A stretch of 22,815 bases of DNA from Hypsibius dujardini (Eukaryota > Tardigrada > Eutardigrada > Parachela > Hypsibiidae), in NCBI GenBank assembly GCA_001579985.1, contig LRSR01005364.1, forward strand, positions 1 to 22,815, in the 5' to 3' direction. A program made the position numbers and the translations under genes. Under the pieces are notes generated by a model. The model saw nothing but the letters and a program-made list of their open reading frames with translations. It did not search any database and was not told the origin of the DNA. Of this stretch, positions 17,701 to 22,815 are shown piece by piece (the first letter of the stretch is position 1; the number at the start of each line of letters is the position of its first letter).

Positions 17701-18895
17701 GGCTCTTACCCAACTGTGGTCGCCGTGCTGATGGTGAAGTAGAGAGAGTACATGTAGACTTGCGCAGTGGTGGCATTGATGACTACCCAATCCTGTATAG
17801 GCCTGTAGCCCTTGCCCAGTCCGTGGTCGAAACTGCCATTGTAAATGTTCCACGAAGACTCGAATAGCGTCAAATTATAGAGAGAGAAGGCTTGATCGGG
17901 TTTAGGCCACGATCCCATAATATTGGCTTCGATGTAATAGCCCCCGTATATCCACGAGGGAGCCGAGCACAAGCGCATTCCATCGCGAATATTACTCCAC
18001 GTATGGCATGGTATTAGATACCACAAACAGGCTGAGATGTGAAGGATAAGCCACGATAGGACCGTATAGGTCAGACTGCGGTAAAGACTCAGGTTCGCTC
18101 CGACGTGGGACTCAAGGTAACGGAGGTACTAAAACAAAGAAATATCAACTAATGAGAAGGCACGCAAAGGTGCCTACGCAGAGAGGTACCGACCGAGACA
18201 CAGACGCAGACACAAACAAAGACACTTAAACGAAACATGCACAGAAACAGCGGCATACATAAATACAGACAGACATTTACATCTGAGAAGTTTATACGAT
18301 TAAAATAAACCTCGATGGGGGACATACCTTCACTTACACGAAACACTTTATATAGGCAAAGCATCCGATTGGTCCGAGCATAAGCCAAGAGGGACATGAT
18401 CTGAAAGCGATTAACTGACACGTTGGATTTGAGGTACAGATAACAGATCATTTCCACCGGAGCAATCCCGAGAAAGTCAATGAGAAAACGACCACGAAAG
18501 TACAGATCCAGCCGACAGCGACCTCTTCGGAGCTCCGTGTTTCTCAAATCATGCTCGTAATGGCGCCAGGCCGTCATGCAAATATCAATTAGATTGATGA
18601 AATCCAACGCGTACGTCACAATCAGTAGCGACATATTGTAAGGATCAAACGCAGCTGCGAAGCTAATGAGTGTGGCTTGAAGGACGACCATTCCGGAAAT
18701 GAGGACGTCCCAGACAGTGAACTTGCTGTCTCGTTTAGCGCGATTTTCGTACCCCAGCCAGCCCCATTCAATGTCCACCATCTGGCCCATCTTGGTCTTG
18801 GTTTCCTTCATCTCATCGCTGTCGCCGAAGCGACGGGGACCCTTCTTCTTCACATACTGCTGCAGTAGCGCTACTTCTTTTGTGCAAGAGAACAT
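2603..18895 (-). CDS. CNGK: Four-repeat cyclic-nucleotide-gated K+ channel (CNGK / tetraKCNG type), 15 coding exons
   Basis: Joining 15 exons at GT-AG sites with matching phases gives about 2,200 codons without a stop. Coding coordinates on the minus strand are 18895-18338, 18128-17710, 16750-16370, 16132-15826, 14331-13840, 12464-11828, 11228-10542, 8508-7931, 7801-7651, 7108-6627, 5911-5182, 4910-4469, 4361-4019, 3417-3121 and 2701-2603. The protein has four tandem blocks of S1-S6, pore, C-linker and cNMP-binding fold. Filters are GLGD (about residue 326), GYGD (about 911), GYGD (about 1453) and GYGD (about 1955). In known members one chain forms the whole pseudotetrameric channel of the flagellar membrane, and K+ efflux hyperpolarises the cell. 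Four fused repeats, GYG rather than CNG-type pore residues, and the length all fit CNGK and exclude HCN, EAG and ordinary CNG subunits. The start is uncertain: ATG 18895 is the first in-frame ATG after an in-frame stop, but a 5' exon could be spliced on. Confidence 0.9.
3121..3417 (-). CDS. CNGK: CNGK exon 14: degenerate cNMP-binding domain of repeat 4
   Basis: 99 codons, phase 0 (acceptor TATCTTTTACAG, donor GTACAC). The fold is clear: LPLFRDSS, FIPGDYIIQQGDLVEEMYFL, then the C-terminal strands CEVYVLTRAQLVE. The phosphate-binding cassette is lost: Asn-Trp replaces Gly-Glu, and Ala stands where the phosphate-contacting Arg should be (INWQAILIDWPASRTV). Probably structural rather than ligand-binding. 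Confidence 0.88.
3418..4018 (-). other. CNGK intron 13
   Basis: 601 bp between exons 13 and 14, bounded by GTAGGA and TTTTACAG. No recognisable element was found; the open frames inside have no family match. Confidence 0.65.
4019..4361 (-). CDS. CNGK: CNGK exon 13: filter end (GYGD), S6 and C-linker of repeat 4
   Basis: Acceptor GGTTGTTAG; the first base completes Gly, then Y-G-D-I-L-P. S6 is FFTCVVQVIGKFLFGIIVGDI; the C-linker includes FESKFQALRTYLLDQQ and RVRNYFHHLW. Donor GTAGGA, phase 0. The upstream intron is only 107 bp. Confidence 0.9.
4469..4910 (-). CDS. CNGK: CNGK exon 12: S3 to pore helix of repeat 4
   Basis: Acceptor TTGTGAACAG; donor GTATGG, splitting the filter Gly codon (GG|G, phase 2). 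It has the pre-S3 motif LKSTDGLFMDLLNCFP, then S4 WGYLRLLRIPTRLLRIFQLF. This S4 has Arg at near-regular three-residue spacing and is the best voltage sensor of the four repeats. S5 and a short turret with two Cys and no sequon follow, then the pore helix TIYWIVTTATTTG. The ORF running on past the donor is intronic. Confidence 0.9.
4964..5058 (+). repeat. Perfect (GTGTCT)n microsatellite in CNGK intron 11
   Basis: About 15.8 uninterrupted copies of a six-base unit over 95 bp, with degenerate copies flanking it. On the sense strand of the gene it reads GACACA-type. It lies wholly in the intron 4911-5181, about 50 bp from the acceptor of exon 12. Confidence 0.95.
5182..5911 (-). CDS. CNGK: CNGK exon 11: cNMP-binding domain of repeat 3 and S1-S2 of repeat 4
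   Basis: Acceptor GCATAG; donor GTAAGT leaving one base. The binding fold starts VPIFKNTPIAFKK, has IKEGEHVIKLDDTGSELYFV and the cassette LGEVAFFMKETSRISCQA. Gly-Glu is kept, while the Arg position holds Ser and the next residue is Arg, one place shifted. After the C-helix a linker leads straight to repeat 4 S1 and S2 (AFYVVHYILEFVFIIDIVM; TGYLDEYG). One exon therefore spans the repeat 3/repeat 4 junction. Confidence 0.9.
5912..6626 (-). other. CNGK intron 10
   Basis: 715 bp of AT-rich sequence between donor GTCTCA and acceptor GCATAG. No element or coding segment recognised. Confidence 0.65.
6627..7108 (-). CDS. CNGK: CNGK exon 10: pore, S6 and C-linker of repeat 3
   Basis: Acceptor TTTTGATTCAG; donor GTCTCA, phase 0. 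It finishes the turret (Cys, NIT sequon), then the pore helix FYWAVTTLCIVGYGDI with a canonical GYGD filter, S6 (FLMIAGYVFFGYIIASIAA) and a C-linker (SRFFDRLVAIKQYMN; LRSRITHYYQFLW). The acidic residue after the filter matches K+-selective channels. Confidence 0.9.
7109..7650 (-). other. CNGK intron 9
   Basis: 542 bp, AT-rich apart from a GC-richer patch at about 7485-7575 that I could not identify. It interrupts the turret of repeat 3. Confidence 0.65.
7651..7801 (-). CDS. CNGK: CNGK exon 9: S5 and turret start of repeat 3
   Basis: A short exon of 50 codons plus one base. I set its start at GAG (7801) after the pyrimidine-rich acceptor TTGTATCTTCAG: it is in phase with exon 8, and the S4-S5 linker then aligns without a gap to repeat 2 (LKF under VKF). 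The longer open frame up to 7864 has no acceptor in phase. S5 is FMFILKFINYFIILIAFATA; the turret begins with paired Cys and an NIS sequon. Donor GTACGT. Confidence 0.82.
7931..8508 (-). CDS. CNGK: CNGK exon 8: linker and S1-S4 of repeat 3
   Basis: Acceptor TTTGATTAG; donor GTAAGT, phase 0. A basic linker (VIKKRREESLIRLTPHEKRR) leads to S1 (SRVVMSTIIFVLTMIQVTYRL), S2 (FAICYLLDIYAWVDIYLQF), S3 with FWIDLLSVIPLEFFLIF, and S4 (MYMRLNRCFQIYRVPLAF). The S3 and S4 motifs RSNFWIDLLSVIP and RLNR are diagnostic of the CNG/HCN/EAG superfamily. Confidence 0.9.
8509..9448 (-). other. Left part of CNGK intron 7
   Basis: Non-exonic DNA. Open frames of 60-88 codons on both strands at 8772-9153 have no family I recognise and no splice sites linking them to the channel; they may be transposon remnants. 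Confidence 0.5.
9449..10321. mobile_element. Inverted-repeat element with subterminal repeats in CNGK intron 7 (probable non-autonomous DNA transposon)
   Basis: Arms of about 76 bp at 9506-9582 and 10245-10321 are inverted copies with few mismatches; both carry gctatgtacacaacc-type words. Outside and inside the left arm the motif gctatgNNcacaacc recurs at about 9449, 9478, 9518 and 9562, as in subterminal transposase-binding arrays. The 660 bp interior contains an acidic ORF (9773-10114, minus). No transposase domain or clear target duplication was found, so the superfamily is unknown. Confidence 0.6.
9773..10114 (-). CDS. Acidic hypothetical ORF inside the intron 7 inverted-repeat element
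   Basis: 113 codons starting near the inner edge of the right arm. Composition is acidic and rich in Asn, Ser and Ala (ENEAMDDEEGMVESEAMEV). No recognised domain. It could be a fragment of an element-encoded protein or a chance ORF. It lies within CNGK intron 7 on the same strand. Confidence 0.25.
   Translation of the reverse strand: MFTICNMSRTSLSITSSATETYTRNNEEIENNNDINAMLQAEYENEAMDDEEGMVESEAMEVASNNGSALESAPSASLMDVASPSGTKQSSFADGQRFPSWTAYLYGLFRTIS
10542..11228 (-). CDS. CNGK: CNGK exon 7: S6, C-linker and cNMP-binding domain of repeat 2
   Basis: Acceptor GATGTTACAG joins the preceding single base to give GTG; donor GTATGA leaves phase 1. S6 (MILGVLVYGYCIAVLTATLAN) aligns residue for residue with repeat 3 S6. 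The C-linker and full binding fold follow: VPIFKN, FPPDEYIIQKGD, then the cassette FGEIGFLFNHSEVVSV. Gly-Glu is present, but the aligned phosphate-binding Arg is Glu and the Thr is Val, so normal cyclic-nucleotide binding here is doubtful. The frame is open into the upstream intron (to about 11436), but that part is not homologous. Confidence 0.9.
11229..11827 (-). other. CNGK intron 6
   Basis: 599 bp between GTATGC and GATGTTACAG. The open frame of exon 7 reads into it to about 11436, but those residues have no counterpart in the other repeats. No element recognised. Confidence 0.65.
11828..12464 (-). CDS. CNGK: CNGK exon 6: S2 to pore of repeat 2
   Basis: Acceptor GACTTTAG joins GTT in phase 0; donor GTATGC leaves one base. 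The order is S2 (VFLLLDFGLQFFVQI), S3 with CDMCAVLPLEFFLVF, S4 (LKLNRCLKIFVLPGFF, poor in positive charge), S5 (FTIYILISLQLGATLLIAF), and a turret with two sequons (NKT, NIT) and paired Cys. The pore helix and filter TTTGYGDIYP follow. The exon ends at the start of S6. Confidence 0.9.
12465..13839 (-). other. CNGK intron 5
   Basis: 1,375 bp. Contains G-rich tracts (G6 and G5 at 12928-12942, G10 at 13116-13125), each preceded by a similar ttttgaaa word, which suggests a degraded repeat. ORFs at 12912-13145 and 13192-13377 have no recognised similarity. Confidence 0.6.
13840..14331 (-). CDS. CNGK: CNGK exon 5: linker and S1 of repeat 2
   Basis: 164 codons, phase 0 at both ends (acceptor TGTTGACAG, donor GTATAC). 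It begins with a charged cytoplasmic linker rich in E, R and K, containing a probable helix (LKEHEANLLVRIREEEDK), then a pre-S1 segment. Repeat 2 S1 follows (YFWERFIVLLVVVTFFINTYIAW). The frame stays open past the donor into the intron, but the next exon joins only at this donor in matching phase. Confidence 0.83.
15025..15743 (+). mobile_element. Deleted Tc1/mariner element in CNGK intron 4
   Basis: 30 bp terminal inverted repeats at 15025-15054 and 15714-15743 (starting cagtgcgc) differ at one position and are flanked by TA at 15023-15024 and 15744-15745, the target duplication of this superfamily. The 719 bp element is about half the usual 1.3 kb. A mariner transposase remnant fills it. 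Inserted antisense to the host gene. Confidence 0.93.
15171..15673 (+). pseudogene. Mariner transposase remnant, internally deleted and frameshifted
   Basis: The first codons (MVREINSEI) resemble the transposase N-terminus. An HTH-like piece (TQREISCKLGISTGTTDRKI) is fused directly to the region of the third catalytic Asp (NSPDLSPMDYGVNSIFKRR), followed by the C-terminal helix region (ILRAWPKRVKRMIEMSGY). The segment with the first two catalytic Asp residues is gone; there are in-frame stops near 15240, 15285 and 15567 and at least one frameshift. It cannot make an active enzyme. Confidence 0.88.
15826..16132 (-). CDS. CNGK: CNGK exon 4: cNMP-binding domain of repeat 1
   Basis: 102 codons, acceptor GTTAG, donor GTAAGC. 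The start (MLSLKFRPMLALPDQILMEQ) matches the A-helix and first strands of CNG/HCN binding folds. The phosphate-binding cassette GEINLITRMPRKYSIRA aligns without gaps to the HCN cassette. It keeps Gly-Glu and the phosphate-contacting Arg; the neighbouring Thr is Lys. The domain ends with a C-helix-like YPEVADELR. Of the four folds this is the one closest to the canonical binding site. Confidence 0.88.
16370..16750 (-). CDS. CNGK: CNGK exon 3: filter end (GLGD), S6 and C-linker of repeat 1
   Basis: The acceptor ATGTTTTCAG begins the exon with T TTA GGG GAC, so with the preceding GG the filter reads G-L-G-D. S6 follows (FSLFVQMEGTLVIFGMIQGGI), then a C-linker with the typical FRFKMRVSAITHYLRDQ and RVRDV-like helices. 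It ends at FL(R) with donor GTAGCA, phase 2. The alternative AG inside TTTAG would break the frame. The Leu in place of the usual Tyr or Phe is therefore what the sequence encodes. Confidence 0.88.
16901..17570. mobile_element. Long palindromic (foldback) element in CNGK intron 2
   Basis: The sequence from 16917 inward is repeated, inverted, ending at 17551. The first 60 bases (beginning actgacaaggggtcgg) match the reverse complement of the last 60 with few differences. Inner blocks match too, around the paired words gatgccaggaggcgg at about 17200 and ccccctggcatc at about 17278. The arms meet near 17240 with a short loop. No ORF. Likely a MITE or foldback-type element; superfamily undetermined. 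Confidence 0.85.
17710..18128 (-). CDS. CNGK: CNGK exon 2: S5, long extracellular turret and pore helix of repeat 1
   Basis: The acceptor TTTGTTTTAG precedes TAC (phase 0); the donor GTAAGA splits the first filter Gly codon (GG|T, phase 2). S5 covers about residues 200-222, in LTYTVLSWLILHISACLWYL. The S5-to-pore loop is about 80 residues, long for this superfamily. It has four Cys-region or aromatic landmarks and three N-glycosylation sequons (NLT, NGS, NAT). The exon ends in the pore helix and TISTATTVG. The loop length resembles the extended turrets of some EAG/HCN relatives, but its role is unknown. Confidence 0.88.
18190..18285 (+). repeat. Degenerate GACACA-type simple repeat in CNGK intron 1
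   Basis: Words such as gagacacagacgcagacacaa and gacagacatt recur across the 209 bp intron. It is the same hexamer family as in RSPH intron 1 and CNGK intron 11. Confidence 0.6.
18338..18895 (-). CDS. CNGK: CNGK exon 1: N-terminus and S1-S4 of repeat 1
   Basis: 186 codons from ATG 18895 to the strong donor GTAAGT after codon CGT (phase 0). A basic cytoplasmic stretch (residues 1-58) is followed by S1 (about 60-82), S2 (about 89-110), S3 with the family motif FLIDFLGIAPVE (about 137-150) and S4 (about 165-186). S4 reads ARTNRMLCLYKVFR: only a few basic residues, so the voltage sensor looks weak. The open frame runs upstream of the ATG to a TGA near 18965 without another ATG. A longer first exon or an upstream coding exon cannot be excluded. 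Confidence 0.85.
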
Positions 18896-19562
18896 TTTAA
18901 CATCAGCCAAGTAACACTTCCTCTCCTTCAGATCATGCTTTCTCTCTCCATGTTGATTCGAGTTTATGCATCAAGTACTGTACTGGACACTCACTTTGCC
19001 AAGCAACAAGCACGAGACTTGTCTACTCCATTCAAAACACCACTTTGCTATACCGAACGATGTTCCCATTTTCTCTTTTGTAGTTATTGATAGATTATTT
19101 CTCTTGTATCAAAAGGATCTCAAACATGATGCCAAAACAAACTTTTAAATTGTTCAAAAATATATCGGACACCCGAGCGAACTGCCGAGTTCGGAATCGA
19201 GTTGAGAAAAGTTGCTGTTCGCCCATTTATGTTCCCCCTTCAACCCAACCGCCGGAGATGTCGCAAAATACTGTCTGATGTTAGGCCTCGGTCCCTAGTA
19301 GGGTGGAAGAACCTCAACATGCAAGCTATTAGACTGAATAATAGGAGAAGAATTGTAGCCAAAGGAGAGGTAGAGGAGATTAGAGGTCAAAGGAAAGAAC
19401 TTCCCACATTACTGTACAACACACGCTTATATAGTCAGGGATAACAAATATTTCCTAATCTAACGTACTAATTTTTGCCGACATGGCAGAACTATGTACA
19501 TGATAATAGCTGAGTAAGTACATTTCATCTTAAAGGAGTAGATAGTCATCTATTAACTAGGC
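18896..19562. other. Upstream region of CNGK
   Basis: Probable 5' UTR and promoter of the channel gene plus unassigned DNA. Small open frames at 19087-19444 have no recognised similarity. Confidence 0.4.
18995..19007 (-). promoter_or_regulatory. Candidate RFX X-box upstream of CNGK
   Basis: On the sense strand GTTGCTTGGCAAA resembles the RFX dyad (GTTRCY, short spacer, RGYAAC) with one base off at the end. It lies about 100 bp before ATG 18895, the usual distance in ciliary genes. A single imperfect match, so only a candidate. Confidence 0.3.
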
Positions 19563-20550
19563 TAAAAAAGATTCAGTTGCAGGAGATCCTTTACGCTATG
19601 AACGCGGACAAAGACGGTACTATTACTCTTCTCGTCGGTCGTATTATCATCTCGCAGAGAGCCCACCCGGGCGTCAACATCCAAACGGTTGTTAACGAAA
19701 ATCATTCAGATGATACTCTTCACGCATTGGCAATCGAGCTAGGTTTTCGGATCACACGATCGAAATTCTCGAGGGGGCCGGGTTCGCCCCGAAGGCAAAT
19801 TTCCAGTATTTGGAACAGGCTCAGGTTGCAGGCCTCAATTTAGCGTGTTATTTTGACAGCTGTAAGGTGCTACGCTCGTGCCTATTTGCCAAGCCTCAAA
19901 AACGGCTGTTCAGTTTAAAATTGGGTTTGCAAACGCCGAGCGCGACGGTGTCTCATCTGCAACTAACATTTTTAAAATCGCACGTGATCTACCTCGTCCC
20001 CACGAACGAGCATGCCCGTGCGGCATCGGTACGCTTGAGCAAAAGTCTGCAGAGTTACTGGACTTGACTTGCAATGAGTTCTTTGCGGAGTCGCTTAAAA
20101 TCCTCAAAAGTCTTAACTGTAGCATCCGGGTTGAGGTCATCGCAGAGTATGGTGATTACCTTGAATTTCTCCCAAATAAATGCTGTGACTACGCTGATGT
20201 TGCTATTTTGAAATTTAATTTAGAATTGCGCAGCCGTATCGCATCCCAAGGTTCTCGTTTGACCAATAAAGATGTTCGCAGGAACCTGTCTGACCGCTAC
20301 TTTCATTTGTCAACTCGCAACTACGCCACCGTATCCGATTCGAATTTCAGGAACGCAATCGCATTGAGTCAAATTTGCATATCCCCAAAGAGATTCGCAA
20401 TATTGAGGGATCCGTAATGAAGTAAGACCTGTCACAGGTGGCCAGGGGACCGTATTTCAGTGTAACGTGCACGTTTGCGTATCGCTGTTTCAAGTGTGGC
20501 AGCTCTTTCCCTAAAGGCGTCGCATGTGACAAACCGGGCGGATGAACGCA
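19563..20550 (+). pseudogene. Frame-broken coding relic of unknown origin
   Basis: Three partly overlapping open frames on the plus strand follow one another in different phases (19577-19843, 19810-20067, 19878-20417). A further open stretch in another frame near 20430-20545 has closely spaced Cys (CFKCGSSFP). The segment is more GC-rich and protein-like than its flanks. The pattern suggests one ancient coding sequence broken by indels. No family was recognised. An old viral insertion, a transposon gene or a decayed host gene are all possible. Confidence 0.45.
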
Positions 20551-22190
20551 TCTTTACTTACGTATAGTGTCTTACGCACAGTGATTGAACTGTGTTCTTT
20601 TCCTTACATGTTGTGTCGTGTTTTTTCACTGAATTATGATTGCATTGAGTGTCGTTGAGTTATGAATGGGTTATTTTTCGTTACTGCACGTCTCTATTCG
20701 ACAATCTTTCCAATCTCTCTTCGAACTTTTTACGACTATTCTCTATTGTACCACACTACTGGTACAAGTAGTTGTATTGAGCTCCCTTTGGTAACCAGTG
20801 GTACGTATCGCTAGGGCTTCTTCAGCGACTTTCCTTTTCATAAATGTATCTTGAAGTTGTTTAAGTGTAGGGATATTTGTTTGTATATGATTTTCATACT
20901 CATCCGCTTTTTATTTCAGAAGTAAAGGTGAGCGACTTAGAGTTTAATTAATTAACTTTATTTAAGTTGTACACTAAAGCGGCGACAACAGGTTGTATGG
21001 GTCATGTTGAGAAGTTGTACTTCCATCAATTTTAAATTTATTAATCATATATAAATAAAATTTAAAAATGAAATTTAATAAATAAGACTTACTCGTACGT
21101 AGCCTTTCAGCAAAATATAATCAAATATTTTTGGGAATGTTAGAAGATAAAAACGGATGACAATTTTTTTTCCAATATTTTATTAAATAAAAACTTCGTG
21201 AAAAGTAAGGACTACATCTGTATTCGTCCCGTTAAATCTGTTTTGATTTCAATAATGAAATGTGATTTGTTTAGGCACTCACATGAACAGCTGCTGAAAC
21301 TCCTACTTTGAAGATGATCACTGGCTCGATGCGAAAGTGCCGACCATAAAGAAACATAGATTGCGAAAAGAAGATAGTTTGGGGTATCTTAGTCTGTGCA
21401 CTGCCGTTGAGATTGAGCGGCTGATAATTGCCGCAGCACTTTTCCCAAGTTATACACACGTGGCACAAGATAACGCTAACCAGTTAAAAGCAACTTTTTA
21501 CTTGGTGCCAGTAAATGAGGGTGGTTAAAGTTTGAGCCAATTTCAGCCACAGCGTGCTATTACTTTTTTCATTGCTTGATTTCTTATATAAGTGTTCGCC
21601 AAAAAAAAAACGAGAAAAAAGTCAAAAAAGGGATTTTTAATGAAAAAAGCGCAGTAAAGAAGTATTTAGTTTGACGTGGAAGTTGACGACAGAAAGTTTT
21701 CAGAGATAACACAAATTTCTCGAGGAAATTTTGATTATCAATGATGAATTCGAGCACCGTTGTTATTGATCACCGCCGCCTGCACAATTCAGGAGTCAAG
21801 ACCTTGTTCTACAGTTTCCCAGACGTGCCTTTCAATTTCATTAAAGCTCGCTATTGCTTTATTGGTTTGCAAGCGAAAATATAAAATACTTGCCTTTTGC
21901 ACCGGCGACAGGGATGGGAATATCGAGCGCCATATTGTATGTAGGAAATGACTTCGCACGAAACTGGGACCTCCATTTATGTATAAATTGTTCGCCCACC
22001 ATACCCTGGAGAGGGATCTAAATGTTGGGATAATTCTTGATTTAACAGTCCAACTGATTCTGAAGAGACTGTTTAATTTCAAAAGCGTTGCTCAAAGCAA
22101 AATTTAGAATAAGCATCATCATCGCCTAGACTAGGGTGACATTTCTTTACTTGTCACCGTCCTTTCATGGGGGTAAAAAAGCAAATCTGT
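20551..22190. other. AT-rich intergenic or intronic DNA
   Basis: Only short open frames without recognised families. An A-rich tract lies at 21600-21660. No RNA gene or terminal inverted repeat was found. Confidence 0.5.
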
Positions 22191-22196
22191 TTGTGC

Positions 22197-22315
22197 CAGC
22201 CAACCAGACAGAGAGACAGAGAGACAAGGAGACAGACAGATACACATACACAACCATGTGATCAGTCAGACAGACAAGCAAACAAACTACGGACTAACGG
22301 ACTAACGGACAGATA
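22197..22315 (+). repeat. GACA/GAGACA simple repeat
   Basis: Runs of gacagagagacagagagaca, later gacagacaa, then ggactaacggactaacggaca (8-9 base unit). Imperfect tandem structure. Confidence 0.7.
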
Positions 22316-22369
22316 GTACTGTAATTAATTGTAAAACTTAACAGCGTGTGTATGTGGAAAAAGTCTTTT

Positions 22370-22525
22370 GCTGACCTGAAACTTGGGATTGGGATCACTG
22401 TCAAGGTCAGCGGGTTTCCATTATTGAACGTAAGCCCGTCTATGCGGTGGCCAAAGAGAGCGGCCTTGGCATTAGGCGCGTGTCTGGTTGCGCTGAAGCG
22501 CCTACGACTTTAGCAGGACCCCAAA
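22370..22525. other. GC-rich patch with open frames on both strands, unidentified
   Basis: A block clearly richer in G+C than its flanks. The minus strand is open for about 60 codons (HAPNAKAALFGHRIDG then LTLTVIPIPSF) and ends at a possible donor, AG|GTCAGC. The plus strand is also open (LGIGITVKVSGFPLL then WPKRAALALG). No start codon, and the acceptor is weak. It could be an exon of an upstream gene or a repeat fragment. Confidence 0.25.
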
Positions 22526-22815
22526 CGTATCAACTGAATTAGTATAAACAATTCAATGTACTGACCAGGAATAATTTTCGTCATATAAAATTCCGACCAC
22601 TAGCAAGAAATTATTTTCCTGAATATACACCGCACTACGATGCTTTAAGAAAAACTTCAAATGTCATTGCAAATTTAAAAAAATCGCTCAAAAGTCACTC
22701 GTAAATCAAGATCATAACTCTTTTCGCAATTCTGGAGCCATGTCGCAGGATCCTTATTGATGATAATGTAAACTCTCTGGCCATAGATCATTTGTCTGCT
22801 TTTGCTGAAAAAAAT

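Noticed and set aside
18908-18910. TTG as the CNGK start codon
   Set aside because: Nuclear animal genes start at ATG; the first in-frame ATG is at 18895.

Overview
The window is nuclear DNA from an animal. Its genes are split by GT-AG introns, the flanks are AT-rich, and the introns hold Tc1/mariner and foldback transposon remains and hexamer microsatellites. The lineage cannot be fixed from sequence alone. Presence of a radial spoke gene implies motile cilia or flagella, and the ion channel is a type best known from sperm of sea urchins and fish. I therefore infer a non-mammalian animal with flagellated sperm or motile cilia.

Almost everything coding lies on the minus strand. About 18.9 kb down to 2.6 kb is one gene of 15 coding exons. 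Joined at canonical splice sites with matching phases, they give a single uninterrupted frame of about 2,200 codons. The protein has four homologous blocks. Each block has six membrane segments, a K+-type pore (filters GLGD, GYGD, GYGD, GYGD), a C-linker and a cyclic-nucleotide-binding fold. This is the architecture of CNGK (tetraKCNG), the single-chain, four-repeat, K+-selective cyclic-nucleotide-gated channel of flagella. Repeat 1 uses exons 1-4, repeat 2 exons 5-7, repeat 3 exons 8-11, and repeat 4 starts in exon 11 and ends in exon 15.

About 0.9 kb downstream, on the same strand, is the first half of a radial spoke head protein of the RSPH4A/RSPH6A family (three exons, 1707 to 336). It runs off the left end of the window. 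The two genes make products expected in the same organelle: the channel sets flagellar membrane voltage, and the spoke head regulates axonemal dynein.

Larger introns carry mobile DNA. Intron 2 has a roughly 640 bp near-perfect palindrome. Intron 4 has a 719 bp deleted mariner with intact terminal repeats and TA target duplication. Intron 7 has an inverted-repeat element around an acidic ORF. Upstream of the channel, 19.56-20.55 kb on the plus strand holds a frame-broken coding relic of unknown origin. From 20.6 to 22.8 kb there is AT-rich DNA with A-tracts, a GACA-type simple repeat and one unexplained GC-rich patch.

The most interesting biology is in the channel: a GLG filter in repeat 1, and phosphate-binding cassettes that keep the cyclic-nucleotide Arg in repeat 1 but not at the aligned position in repeats 2-4.
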